64,000 bases of DNA from Azorinus chamasolen (Eukaryota; Mollusca; Bivalvia; Cardiida; Solecurtidae). Positions 42,497 to 55,049 of this stretch are shown piece after piece. The first letter of the stretch is position 1, and the number at the start of each line of letters is the position of its first letter. The notes under the pieces were generated by a model, which had not been told where the DNA came from, did no database searches, and was given only the letters and a program-made list of their open reading frames with translations. The position numbers were made by a program, and so were the translations under genes. The stretch covers positions 31,748,006 through 31,812,005 of the forward strand of contig OY755244.1 of the NCBI GenBank assembly GCA_963576725.1. The letters run 5' to 3'.

Positions 42497-42815
42497 AGTA
42501 GTAAAGTCAAGCAGGCAAAGCCACATGCAAGACGCAACCACCACCAAAACACCGATAGACAGCATGACACACACACACACACAACCACACGCACACACAC
42601 ACACACACACGAAATGAACACAGAAAACACCAAAAGACACACAAGAACCAGAGACAAACGTTCCACACATGAACAAATCACAAGCACAAAGACGCAAGGC
42701 AAACAAAAAGAAGAGTGACAAAGAGAGTACCGCCTTGGCACGGTCAGTAGCAAAAACACCACTGGGGGTTTAAACCGGTTTACGGACGTCCTAACCTCAC
42801 CCTAGCAAGTCGAAA
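42497..42815 (-). mobile_element. Retroelement 3' tail fragment, family ii
   Basis: The fullest solitary family-ii tail: AGTAAAGTCAAGCAGGCAAA, a CACACA tract, AGAGAGTACCGCCTTGGCAC, GGGGGTTTAAACCGGTTTAC and GGACGTCCTAACCTCACC. Confidence 0.8.
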
Positions 42816-43129
42816 CGTCCAACATAGGTAGTTGAGATTGGCGACCCTACGCGGATCCTCTATACCCACAAAGTGGGGACAGACCGCACCCAGACTACCC
42901 AGGTTGGACATTGTAAATAAATAGGCCGGAAACCAAGTGTGTATGACTGTCATAATATACATACTTTTCAAGGCGGCGTCTGATCAGGGACTTCATTATT
43001 TGTCTCAGTCTCTATTTCTATATATGTGCTTTATTCTTTTGAAAGTTGCATTTATCTATCTCATTTCCTTATTGTACTGAACGATTTAACAAAATTTGGA
43101 TTGCAGACAACAATAAGAAATTTGGCGCC

Positions 43130-43395
43130 GTGTCTCTATTCTCCTCTGATATCACTTATGATGCGGACCGCTGTCTCTATACTTATTTTCTATTCTCCTC
43201 TGATATCACTTATGATGCGGACCGCTGTCTCTATACTTATTTTCTATTCTCCTCTGATATCACTTATGATGCGGACCGCTGTCTCTATACTTATTTTCTA
43301 TTCTCCTCTGATATCACTTATGATGCGGACCGCTGACTCTATACTTATTTTCTATTCTCCTCTGATATCACTTATGATGCGGACTCTGTCGTAAG
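43130..43395. repeat. 54-bp minisatellite, about five units
   Basis: Units TATTCTCCTCTGATATCACT, TATGATGCGGACCGCTGTCT, CTATACTTATTTTC repeat almost perfectly. Duplication copy A has a single related unit at 25770-25805. Because 54 is divisible by 3, long open frames arise. They are not genes. Confidence 0.9.
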
Positions 43396-43847
43396 CCACC
43401 ATTTTCGTTTAGTTTCTTTGAAAGCAGACGTAGTGTCACAGTACCTCATTTGTATTTTGTGGACGATCTGGTCACCTAGTGTAAATTCCGTTAATTCATT
43501 AAAAAAAAAGTTTTCTAGTATCGCGACATGTTTGCTACTAGTGTTAATTTAAAACCATCTTTTGACAAAACGCGATATTTTCATTTTTTTACAAAGAAAC
43601 GTTATGCTAAAATTTAATCGGAGTTTAATTTATTTCTGTGATTTTGATGTGCATTCAAATGGCCAACTCGAAGTTTTTGGTTCACGATTTTTTGTTGCGC
43701 TTAACGTTTTATACCCTTTACTTCACTAATAAATAACGTCATGAAAACTAATTATATCGCTAGTTCTAATAACTCATGGAGACAGGAACGTTTGTCATGA
43801 CAGAAACTGTAGAATTATTTCTATATTTTAACATAAGCAAATAGAGC

Positions 43848-43910
43848 AGACCCCGATTAGACGACTCCTTCAAAAGCCGTCTGACCTAGGTCTACACAGT
43901 TTGTAAAGGC
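43848..43910. repeat. Hairpin element, CAGAGCAGACCC family
   Basis: GCAAATAGAGCAGACCCCGA, TTAGACGACTCC, AAAGCCGTCTGACCTAGGTC and TACACAGTTTG. Confidence 0.75.
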
Positions 43911-44394
43911 ATAGAAAAGCGTATTTATGGAGTAAAGGGTTACATATTTTGTTTAGAAATATATAGCGTGAGATATAAGCAGGAGATATGTTCTAAACAG
44001 GCACGTGTAAGGATACCGTGTAATATTATATCTAAAACTGCCTTTAAAATCTACATCGTTAATAATTTAGTTTCCTGGCCATATGTTACGTGTAGGTAAT
44101 AACGTGGTATCTTTTGTTTATAAAAGTTCGTGTTGAACTGAAGGAAGTAAACGTGTGTATCAAATTTTCCTGGGGAGATACAGAGCTACAGATAAAGTGA
44201 GTACATTTAAACATTTGCAAGAATTGTTCTTCGAGACGATTCTAAAGAGTAGTCACATTATAGGCTGCCATTCTTTTAAATATGTTTTAGTACAAACTGT
44301 AGAGTATATATCATATGATAAGGATGCTACAAGAAGCTTTAAATCAAAAGCTAGATTTATATCTGAATTAAATTGGATAAAATAATTGCAAACA

Positions 44395-44965
44395 CCTTTT
44401 TCTTTAGGCTTGAATGATAATATTTACCAGATTGGAAATATTTCAAAGGCTCCTAATATAGATATTTTTTCTATAAGAAAACGCAAATCTCGATCACATG
44501 GCATTCATAAAAATGGTAATATTTAACGAAATCTCGTTTGAAATGACTATTCTTGATCTACATACTTTACGTCTAACTTCTGGTAAACATGCCATGTTTT
44601 CTAGACTTTCCTCCTTATCTATATCTTCATTAAAAGGAATTTGACGAGCAAGCCGATAAAATCATTTTTAGATCAGATCCTCTCATAGGAGCGGATAGTT
44701 TGATACAAAGCTTTACTCTACATGTTCTCAGACCGCACATTGACACATTATCTGAACACCAAAGATTCTTCTTGAAAATTCCTTTTATTAATAAAGGTAT
44801 TGATTTTATTGACCTCCAAAGTATTGTTAGAGACAAAAATGTAATTGACATTATTCCTAAATACTTTAAAAATACAGAACCACCTATCATCATGTCTCAT
44901 GTTGGTGAGGAAGAATTTCATTCCCTATTCTCGACTATTGAGAGCAACATGTTTTCATGTTAAAG
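44395..44965 (+). other. Unidentified coding-like relic before a retroelement tail
   Basis: The open stretch at 44700-44963 reads LHVLRPHIDTLSEHQRFFLK, IPFINKGIDFIDLQSIVRDK and PPIIMSHVGEEEFHSLFSTI, with further coding-like fragments upstream in other frames. I recognise no family. It directly abuts a family-i retroelement tail and may be a decayed mobile-element protein. Confidence 0.3.
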
Positions 44966-44984
44966 TGGGAACCTGATCCCAAAA

Positions 44985-45150
44985 CTACAAAATGAGTCAT
45001 GCAGGAAACACCACATACAGAACAAACAGCCGCCCGAACAGCAACACAAGGAAACAGCAAATGTACATAACTATAAAAACATCAAGAGACGCACAAAGCA
45101 AACATACAATAGGGGGAAGATGGAAGTACCGCCTTGGAACGGTTGGTGGT
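44985..45150 (-). mobile_element. Retroelement 3' tail fragment, family i
   Basis: ATGAGTCATGCAGGAAACAC to AGTACCGCCTTGGAACGG, then a chimeric join to GTGTGTGTGCATGAG sequence. Confidence 0.78.
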
Positions 45151-45865
45151 GATTGCGTCTTATATGTGACTTTCTACTTATGTGTGTGTGCATGAGTATA
45201 AATTGCTATATAAATTGCTTTCTGTAGGTGTTTTGGTGGTGGTGCCGTTTCCTACTTGACTTTACTACAGAAGCAGAAGCGCCTTGAGATTACATTGACA
45301 CATTTTTGTACTTCTATGGGGGAATGACGAAGTTACTATTTGGGTATGCACTTGTATATGTAGCTCTGTAAGATAGAGCTGACATAATTTAGCCTTTTCA
45401 ATAAGGCACATAATTGTTAGAAAAGATAAACCAAAAAAACTACAAGGAATGTAATATTTATTATGTTTAACACGGACATGGTTGGTGTCTTGTTTGCGGT
45501 TGGTTTAGAGAGGGTTTACTGTCAATAATTCTTCATATGTAAATGAAGGGAGTAAACGTGAATATTAAATGTCACTGGGTAAGATAGAGATAGCATGATA
45601 CCTCAGATAGGGGGCATTATCCTTCGGACAAAAAATAAACAATATACAAAAAGCAAACAATGTAATAGTTTATCGCCTTTGCAAACAGAGCCGACCTGTA
45701 AGAGCCGCCTGATCAAAATTGGATGGGTAAGATAGAGCCAGCCTAATACCTTCAATAAGATACATCGTTAGGAAAATGAATACAATACCAAAGCGAAACA
45801 TTGCAACAACATGATAGCTTAAGTAAGGGTTTTCAATAAATGAAAAAGTACAAATGAAAAAGTAG

Positions 45866-46490
45866 TAAAGTCAAGCAGGAAAAGCCGCACACAAAACGGC
45901 ACCATCACCAAAACACCTACAGAAAGCAATTTATATAGCAATTTATACTCATGCACACACACATACAGTAGAAAGTCACATATAAGACACAATCACCACC
46001 AGCACATCGATAGACAACATGTCACACACACACAACCAAACACACGTAAACGCACATGAAGAACACAGAAAACACCAACAAATACACAAGCACCAGAGAC
46101 AACCATGAACAAAACACGAGCACAACGACACAAGACAAATAAAAGTAAGAAGTCGAGCAGGCACAGCCACATACAAGACGCAACCACCACCGAAACATCG
46201 ATAGATAGCATGCCACACTCACAACTACACACCCAAACACACGCACATACACGAGATGAACACAGGAAACATTTACAAACTCACATGTACTATAGATAAA
46301 CATTACATACATGAACAAAAGCACAGGTACAAAGACACAAGACAAACAAATGTACAGGTGACAAAGAGAGTGTCGCCTTGGCACGGTCAGCAGCAAAATC
46401 ACCACTGGGGGTTTAAACCGGTTTACGTGCTAACCTCACGCCGTTCTTAAACTCACCCTAGCTTTACAAATAGTGTAAAAAAAAGATATC
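45866..46490 (-). mobile_element. Family-ii retroelement tails, two overlapping copies
   Basis: AAGTAGTAAAGTCAAGCAGG begins one copy at 45866 and a second tail starts near 46143. The second continues through AGAGAGTGTCGCCTTGGCAC and TTTAAACCGGTTTACGTGC and joins the RT relic on its right. Confidence 0.75.
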
Positions 46491-46494
46491 CCCG

Positions 46495-47395
46495 CCTGAC
46501 AACATAGAAAACGGTGAATACATGACAATATGTAAAACATAGCATAACAACTGTGAAAAATCCGTCAAATATGTACTCAATGACTTTGCTAAGTCAGAGC
46601 ACCTACAGGAAAGCTGTTACGGGCACGACACGGAAAAAGTAATACATGAGTCTGGTAAGCTCATCCCTTACTTATCTGAGTTTAAGAGTATACCATCATA
46701 GAGTACTACCCTCGGCCTGTCATCGCGCAAGCAAAGAGTGAAGCGTAGCTACCGACGGTAAAAGGGTCAATAACCAAACATGCAGTGCGTTGCAATATAA
46801 TGGGGTCATAACCTTTCTTTTTAAAGGTTTAAATGCGTTTTATAAACAAATCATGAAAAAATGGATATGAGCCCGAATTGTCCTAAAAGTACAAAAATGA
46901 GTAATGCAGGAAACACCACATACAGAACAAACAGCCACCCGAACAGCAACACAAGGAAACATCAAATATACACAACTATAAAAACATCATGAGACGCACA
47001 AAGACAAAACAAACATACAATAGGGGGAAGATTGTAGTTTGTAGATAACATCCCCATACAATTCTGGTTGAGAAATGCCTTGTTGCAGAAACGTCCGTAG
47101 ATTTCAATTATATTTACTAATAAGTGGTAAATTTCGATAATAAAATTTAGAACACGTTTTCCGGAGTTTGTGATATATTTAACCTTGTTTAAAACGTTTA
47201 TCAGTTATAACTAAATTACGACTGTTAAAATCTTCTAGCAAAGAACAGGCTCGGGAAAACCGAATAAATTGAGAAATATAAACCCCATAAGATGTAGAAC
47301 GAGACACATCTCCATCTAGAAAAGGGTAATTAACAATATAAAATAAAATCTTCCCTTTATCGTATATTTTGGACGAAACTATCGTTTGTGATGGA
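46495..47395 (-). pseudogene. Retroelement RT relic (copy e) with a nested tail
   Basis: Minus-strand translation gives SYGVYISQF, SRACSLLEDFNSRNLVIT, HKLRKTCSKFYYRNLPLISK and PELYGDVIYKLQ, matching the RT C-terminal half, with many stops. A family-i tail (46885-47035) is inserted within it. It is linked on its left to tail ii, which shows that tail ii belongs to a sister subfamily of the same retroelement. Confidence 0.7.
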
Positions 47396-47424
47396 AAGGT
47401 TCAAACCTAAAAAGGAAGCTATAA

Positions 47425-49960
47425 AGTACAAAAATGAGTCATGCAGGAAACACCACATACAGAACAAACAGTCGCCCGAACAGCAACACAAGGAAACAGC
47501 AAATGTATATAACTATAAACACAACAAGAGACGCACAAAGACAGAACAAACATACAATAGGAGGAAGATGGAAGATGGAAGTACCGCCTTGGAACGGTCA
47601 GTGACAAAAGCCACTGGGGGGTTAAACCGGTTTATGGGCGCCCAACCTCACACTTATTCCATCCCCACCCTAAAAGACAAACAGTGTAAATAAACGTATC
47701 CCCTCTCCGACTAAGCTACAACAACCGCGACGGCAAATACAGTGGTAAAGTGCATGTATAACGAAAACATTTAAGTGAACAAACTGTATCCACCTACCGC
47801 TGGTGTACTCAATGATTGAGCTGCAAACAGAGTAACTGTAGAAAAGTAATAAAGGGTACGACAAAAACGAAATAGTACAGATATCCGACGTTCTCCTTCC
47901 ATTTCTGGATTTAAGAGGTCGCCTTCATAGAGTACTAAACCTTTCTTGTCGGCGTGCATGCAAAGAGGCCAGCGTGATTGCCAACTGTAAAAGGGTTGAC
48001 AACCAAACATACAGTATGTTGTAGTACTACAGGATCATATCCCTTTTTAATGAATTTTTTAACATATTTGATGAACAAAGTGAGAAAATTGGTATGTCCA
48101 ATAATTTTACGAAGTTTGTAAACCACATCACCATAAAATTCAGGATGTGAAATACTGTGTCGCAGAAGCGCCTTGTGATTACATTGGTACTTGCCAATAA
48201 GCGAGAGATTTCAATAGTAAAATTTAGAGAAAGTTTTTCTTAGTTTATGGTATCTATATCCTTGCTTAAGCAGTTTTTCAGTTAAAATGAGATTTCGACT
48301 GTTAAAATCGTCAATAGATGAACAAGCTCTAGCAAAACGAATAAGTTATATAAGATATATAAACCCCGTAAGATGGAGCACGGGGAACATCCCCGTCAAG
48401 ATGAGGAAAATTAACAATATTAAAATCAAAATCATCTCTTTTGTCATATATTTTAGAAGAAATCATTCCATTATCAATTTTAAGGTCTAGATCAAGATTG
48501 ATTCGCTTTGTTTAGAGACAGCTCTTTGGGGTAAATTAAAGACATCATAGTTTCAAAATAAGGATTATCCAAATTCAAAATATCGTCCAAATACCTTTTT
48601 ATTAGTTTTATTAAAAGCATTAACAATATCGGTCTGTATATCAGGTTTTAAGCTAAGCATAAAATCCCTCTCATAGCAATACAAAAACAAATCTGCAACA
48701 AGAGGGGCACAGTTTGTACCCATGGGTATACCAACAACCTGACGATATATGGTATCCCCATAACGCATAAATATATTATCTAAAAGAAAGGTAAGAGATC
48801 CACTAACATCAAGGCAAATCCACATTGTGTAGTGTTCAACTTCTGAATTCGACAAGAATGAACGTTGAACATTACAAACAAGGAACATTTTATTTTCTCT
48901 GGCAAAGGTTTTTTCTATTAATTTAATCAGTTTATTCTTTATAAGATGGTGAGGTAGAGTAGTATAGAGTGTAGAGAAATCATAAGAGCTCAGTGAGAAC
49001 ATCACGTGGACATTTTATGGACCAAAACATATGAAAACCAGAATTTTCATATATTTCATCACAGTAACGTTTCACATGTTCTTTGATCGTAGTAAATATG
49101 GAAAAAATAGTCAAACAGGGAGAGTCACACACGAAATGAAACCGCACCAAACACCATCAAACAAGAAACAGTAAAGCCACAAGACAAAACATAACAGGAC
49201 GCATATCAAGACGAAAAACATTAAACATTAAGCATATTAAACAACAAAATTGACCGTAGGCTGAAAGCAGGAGTACCGCCTTGGAACGGCCAGCAACCAA
49301 AATAAGCTACTAGGGGGCTTAAACCTGGTTTACGGGTACCCAACCTCGTCCTTATCCCACTTTCACCAAAGTCAAAATGTAAATAAAATTCCCCCTCCAG
49401 ACAACTCCACAACATGCATAACGATGTCAAAAGCTTAGATATTTTAGTAGTGATACAACGACTGGAGTTAGCAATAAAACGCGCATTATAAGGGTTTTTA
49501 TGTAGTTTCGGAATCCAGTACAAAGTAGAAAGTTTATGTTGTTTTATGTTAGGACCAGACTTAAAAGTATTACACATTTTTACATGTTCCGAGACTATAT
49601 CTCTTTCAGGTGTTTGAACTGTAATATAAGTCTGTGAACCAGTTAGCTCCTTCTTTATAACATCAACATAATACAATCTTCAAATAATGATTACATTGTT
49701 TGATGCCTTGTCAGTAGGAGCAGGAACATAATTTGAATGAAAATTAGAAATGTTTTTTCTTCAAATAGCGAAATGTAACTCTAGGTCCAGGTGGTAAAAG
49801 CTGCTAATTTGATTTGTAAAAACAAATACGCGTATCAATAATATCAAAAATAAATTTCTTCTAATCCGAAAGGGCATTAACATCAGAATGTTCTCGTCTA
49901 CACCATTGAACCTTTTCCCTGTTATATGTGTATTACAAATTTCAATACGTACTTAATATT
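47425..49960 (-). pseudogene. Retroelement RT, longest copy (copy b), broken
   Basis: Minus strand, about 2.5 kb. Upstream: WCRREHSDVNALSDWKKFIF, APTDKASNN, YYVDVIKKELTGSQTY and YWIPKLHKNPYNARFIANSS. Palm: SYDFSTLYTTLPHHLIKNKL (first catalytic Asp), VVGIPMGTNCAPLVADLFLY and RYLDDILNLDNPYF (catalytic DD). Then the C-terminal part seen at 28.3 kb and tail i at 47425-47740. It contains several frame changes, a small deletion near 48500 and a nested tail insertion at 49110-49420. It shows the full domain order of the family and is very similar to copy a in the C-terminal half. Confidence 0.82.
49110..49420 (-). mobile_element. Nested retroelement tail, third variant
   Basis: Has the shared core (GAGTACCGCCTTGGAACGGC, GGGGGCTTAAACCTGGTTTA, CGGGTACCCAACCTCG) with a different flanking part (AACACCATCAAACAAGAAAC). 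It sits inside the RT of copy b between sequences that are contiguous in the protein. Confidence 0.65.
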
Positions 49961-50129
49961 CATGGACAAAATAGTTTGTGAAATTTGGAAGGTGAAACAA
50001 TGTGACTATTTTAGAAAGTAAAAGAACATCTTTCAAATTCCGTTAGCAAACAGAGCAGACCCTGATCAGACGGCTTATATATATCTGGGTCTTCTCTGTT
50101 TGCATATGAGTGAAAATGTGTTTATATTG

Positions 50130-51420
50130 AAGTACCGCCTTGGAACGGTCAGTGACAAAAGCCACTTGGGGTTTAAACCGGTTTTTAGGGCGCCCAACTC
50201 CACACTTATTCCATCCCCACCCTAAAGACAGTGTACATAAACGTATCCCCATTCCGACTATTCTACATCAATCGCGATGGAAAATACAGTAGTAAAGTGC
50301 ATCTATTTGGCGTACATGCAAATAGGCCAGCGTGATTGCCAACTGTAAAAGGGTTGATAACCAGACATGCAGTATGTTATAGTACTACATGATCATGTCC
50401 CTTTTTAACAAATTGTTTAACATATTTGATGAACAAAGTGAGAAAATGGGTATGTCCAATAATCTTGTAAAGAAAAGAAGTTTGTAAATTACATTACTAT
50501 ATTATTCAGGATGTGAAATACTGTGTCGCAGGAGCGCCTTGAGATTACATTTGTACTTGCCAATAAGTGAGAGAGTTCGATAATAAATTTAAAGAATTTT
50601 TTCTTATTTCTTAGTTTACGGTATCTATATCCTTGCTTAAGCATCTTTCAGTTATAATGAGAGATTTCGATTGTTAAAATCGTCAACAGATGAACACGCT
50701 CTGGCAAAACGATTAAGTTTAGATATATAAACCCCGTAAGATGGGGCACCGGGAACATCTCCGTCAAGATGAGAGAACTTTACAATATTAAAATCAAAAT
50801 CGTCTCTTTTGTTATATATTTTAGAAGAAATCAATCCATTGTCAATTTTAAGGTCTAGATCAAGAAAAGCTGCATACGTGTCGGAAGGGTTAGCTTTATT
50901 TAATTCGAGTTCTTTTGGGTAGATTGTAGGAATCAGAGCATCAAAGAAAGGGTTATCTAAGTTAACAGTATCATCCAAATATCGAGAAGTTTCATTGAGG
51001 CAAAACCACATACAAGACGCAAACACCACCAAAAACACCGATAGACAGCATGACACACATACACACACACAACCACACACCCAAACGCACACTCACACAC
51101 GAGATGAACACAGAAAACACCAACAGACACAAAAGAACCAGAGACAAACACTCCACACATGAACAAAATCACAAGCACAAAGACGCCAAGCAAACAAAAG
51201 GAAGGTTATTATAACATCTTGTGATATTGTGGATTCAAACGTAACAATAAATATCTCTCATGGCAATACAAAAACAAATCGGTTACCAGTGGTGCACAAT
51301 TCGTACCCATAGGAATGCCAATCACCTGGCGGTATAGAGCATTCCCGTAACGTAAAAATATGTTATCCAGAAGAAAGGTTAGTAATTCACAAACTTCTGA
51401 GCAAGTCAAAAACAAACAGA
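50130..51420 (-). pseudogene. Retroelement RT relic (copy c), interrupted
   Basis: Right part: LLTFLLDNIFLRYGNALYRQ, VIGIPMGTNCAPLVTDLFLY. Left part: RYLDDTVNLDNPFFDALIPT, ANPSDTYAAFLDLDLKIDNG, LDGDVPGAPSYGVYISKLNR, then C-terminal traces and tail i at 50130-50290. A family-ii tail (50995-51205) separates the two RT parts. Tail junctions fall between the GTNCAP motif and the YLDD motif. Confidence 0.8.
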
Positions 51421-51482
51421 GCATAGCCTGATCAGACGGCTCCTACAGGAGTTGTCTGATCTGGGTCTACTATGTTTGCAAA
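51412..51482. repeat. Hairpin element, CAGAGCAGACCC family
   Basis: CAAACAGAGCATAGCCTGAT, CAGACGGCTCCTACAGGAG, TTGTCTGATCTGGGTCTAC, then TATGTTTGCAAATG. It directly abuts the retroelement copy. Confidence 0.8.
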
Positions 51483-52055
51483 TGCATGAAAAGTCGTTCA
51501 TATGAGGACAAATATTAACTAGACACCACAGCTATACTATGCATTTCAAAAGCGTTGACATCCGTTGTTCATGGTGTGTCACAATTATCTGACACTCTTG
51601 AACTGACATCTGGGAAGAGTCAACATCTAAGTCGGTTAGAACTCGAATCATAATTTTCTATTGACGTTAAACTTTCAATTTGAGTTCTAGTCTATACACC
51701 GACGTGTTCTAGGTGAAATAAATGTTTCAATTTTAACAAACTACACACATCTCACCGGATAACAAACTGGTGCAGCATCTAGGTTTGCCTATTCACCCAT
51801 TTTAGTTCCTTTAGCTTACTCTCCAACATGTGTTATTTCTAACATGCAATGTCCTAATGTCATGTTCCCATAACAAAAGTTCTTGCTATTTCCTCTCCGA
51901 TGACATGTTATCAAATATTCGTTATTCATATATTATAATATATTCTAAATTGTATAAATCAAATATGAATTAGATTATTGTATATGATTGTATACTTGTG
52001 GCAATTAAACTCCGCGTTTGTAATTTTTTAAGTGTATAAGTATATAACTGTACAT

Positions 52056-53060
52056 ATGACCACACACCACTGTTAGATGGCATATACATACATTACATAT
52101 GACCACATACCACTGTTAGATGGCATATACATACATTACGTATGACCACATACCACTGTTAGATGGCATATACATACATTACATATGACCACACACCACT
52201 GTGAGATGGCATATACGTACATTACATATGACCACATACCACTGTTAGATGGCATATACATACATTACATATGACCACACACCACTGTTAGATGGCATAT
52301 ACAGACATTACATATGACCACACACCACTGTTAGGCATATGCATACATTACATATGACCACACACCACTGTTAGATGGCATATACATACATTACATATGA
52401 CCACACACCACTGTTAGATGACATATACTAGTATATACATTACATATGACCACACACCACTGTTAGATGGCATATACATACATTACATATGACCACATAC
52501 CACTGTTAGATGGCATATGCATACACTCTATATGACCACATACCACTGTTAGATGGCATATGCATACATTACATATGACCACATACCACTGTTAGATGGC
52601 ATATGCATACATTACATATGACCACATACCACTGTTAGATGGCATATGCATACACTATATATGACCACACACCACTGTTAGATGGCATATGCATACACTA
52701 TATATGACCACACACCACTGTTAGATGGCATATACATACATTACATATGACCACATACCACCGTTAGATGGCATATGCATACACTATATATGACCACATA
52801 CCACTGTTAGATGGCATATGCATACATTACATATGACCACACACCACTGTTAGATGGCATATACATACATTACATATGACCACACACCACTGTTAGATGG
52901 CATATACATACATTACATATGACCACATACCACCGTTAGATGGCATATGCATACACTATATATGACCACATACCACTGTTAGATGGCATATGCATACATT
53001 ACATATGACCACATACCACTGTTAAATCACCCATACATACACTGTACATGTGACCACATA
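52056..53060. repeat. 43-bp satellite array, about 23 units
   Basis: Unit: CATATACATACATTACATAT, GACCACACACCACTGTTAGA, TGG. Two unit variants (CACACC/CATACC and ATACATACATTACATAT/ATGCATACACTATATAT) alternate in runs, which suggests recent multi-unit amplification. Units are contiguous without spacers, so this is not CRISPR-like. Confidence 0.95.
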
Positions 53061-53139
53061 CTACTTTTATTGTTTTGGGGGGGATATACGTTTATCTGTT
53101 ATGCACGCTAGAATATAAGAAACCAGTGTAGCAATTTGA

Positions 53140-53350
53140 AGAGTGGTTTATTTTATAATCACCTTAACCAAAATCCAGTGTGTAATTGCTCAAATGAAAT
53201 TGAAGATGCACATCACTACTTCTTTAGATGCAGAAACTCCAAACACGGATATATTGTTGTACGGTAACTTTGAGTCGAATTGAGTTATAATGACAATAAA
53301 ACACTCTCTGACGTACATGCTTTCATTAAACAACTGGGAAGGTTTTAATA
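53140..53350 (+). pseudogene. LINE ORF2 C-terminal relic
   Basis: Plus-strand translation reads NPVCNCSNEIEDAHHYFFRC (a CxC..HH..C zinc-knuckle-like motif), then NDNKTLSDVHAFIKQLGRF. This fits the C-terminal end of animal non-LTR retrotransposon proteins. Stops interrupt it between the two segments. Confidence 0.6.
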
Positions 53351-53709
53351 TGAGTCTTTACCTGTAATATGTCTTTTTTTTTTGTATATTTAACATCGAA
53401 TGCTTTAGTCGTCTGATCATTTGCTTGATTCCAGGATAGTTTTTATATTCTCTGTCTTTTGCCCTAACATACAATTTCTCTTACACTCCCCTATTCTTCT
53501 ATTTATCCATTAGTTTTTCATTTTCATTCACACTCTTCCTCGGTTTTGTTTTTGTTATATACTTACTAGCTGTATGCCATGAAAACATCACCATTGTATT
53601 TTGATTGTACACCATGTTGTAGGGGGTCGAAACTAATGTTATCAGAACTTGTGACCAAACCCTATTTCCAATACATGTATAGAATGAAAATAAAATATGT
53701 TTAAAATAC

Positions 53710-53890
53710 TACTGTCAGATTACTCATACCTACACATTGCCACATACCACTGCTAGGTCATTCACGCATATACGGTGCATACGACCACATACCACTGTAC
53801 ATATGGCCAAATATCACTGCTAGAGCACCCATACCTGCGTTGTACATATTGCCAAATATCACTGCTAGATCACCCATACCTTCACTGTAC
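53710..53890. repeat. Short array related to the flanking satellites
   Basis: A few diverged units of the ACATACCACTGCTAGATCAC type with CATACCTGCGTTGTACATAT. Intermediate in position and sequence between the arrays at 52 and 56 kb. Confidence 0.75.
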
Positions 53891-53899
53891 ATTATTAGT

Positions 53900-55045
53900 T
53901 ATACAGATCATTGGCGGGGTATCTGACTTTTTGTTTCCTGCTGAGGAAATTCATGTTGCCCGAGCCGTTGGGCCAATGATATGTATAACGATTTTATTAT
54001 ACTGCAAAGTTTAATATGTGTAGCAGTTAATTAGCGTTGTTAATGTAGGCATCGTTTTGCTTCCCCTCAGGGTCCTCATACTATAAGGTAAGGGCTTATA
54101 TAAATAATATCTGTATAATAACTGTGCATAGAAAGGGATCTTCCAAGTGCATTAGTTTCTCAAAGGATTGAAAGAATCGGACGTTAGTAAAATTTGCAAC
54201 ATATCAGCGGTTGAGCAGACACTATTTTCAGCATGAGAACGTTTAAACTTAATAAAGTGATTGTCGCAATTCCGACCTCATTTGGATGACGTCAAAGTGA
54301 CGGTTTTATAATATTCAAACAAATAAGCGTTGGAAGGAGCGGCTATACTGCAATTTACAGGTACGTGTACTGTGCATGTGCATACATAGAATCTGAATCA
54401 AACTGGGTGTGGATTGTCTTTGTAAAAGCGGGGGGTTGGGGGCTAATTGGTACGTGCACAAGCACTTTGACAACATTTGCAGCATCAGAGCAGAATAAGC
54501 CCTTACGCTGCTTTCTAAATTTTCACTTCATTCTCACTTTTAACTGTCAAACTTTTCTGACTTTTCTATATCTCTTTTGCTTTCCCTTTTACCCCGCACA
54601 CCAACCGTCGCGTAATAGTCAAGTGTGACTGTGATGACGTACGATGTAGATGTAGAAGACCTTCGCCACGTATCGGGTTTATTTACATTGTTATACAACA
54701 ACTGTAACAGAAATGTTTCTCAATGGATAGCTTTGTTCTGTCTCAAACTCTTGTTATTTCATTTGAGAGCGGTTGTTCGGATCGAATCGACGAAGTGAAG
54801 CTGGTCGGCCATTTTTATTTTGTTGTAGCAATGAAGCGAGGCCCTCGGTGGGGGAAATTCCACTGTTGCTCATGACTCCGTATATACATCAGAATTTAGA
54901 GGGATAGGCCTACACGGCTTTTATACATGGCTAATTGGCCAATCAAAATCGAGGACATATCTTCTTTGTGATTACTACACTCCCTCATTACATTGAGGAC
55001 TATGTGTAGGCGCTGGTTTAAAAACATTGAAATATATTTAAGACG
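53900..55045. other. Gene-free stretch
   Basis: I see no supportable coding sequence or repeat family beyond AT-rich unique DNA. Confidence 0.45.
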
Positions 55046-55049
55046 TACG

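Larger units (their letters stand above)
37985..44240. repeat. Segmental duplication, copy B
   Basis: Partner of 19140-27260, in the same orientation and collinear. It contains the intact first two visible transporter exons and upstream DNA. The third and fourth exons (34.9-36.9 kb) lie outside the part with a recognisable counterpart. Confidence 0.8.

Noticed and set aside
43026..43394. 122-aa repetitive open frame
   Set aside because: Produced by a 54-bp minisatellite whose period is divisible by three; a second frame is equally open.
52056..53060. CRISPR-like regular repeats
   Set aside because: Units are contiguous with no unique spacers, and the setting is eukaryotic; it is a satellite.
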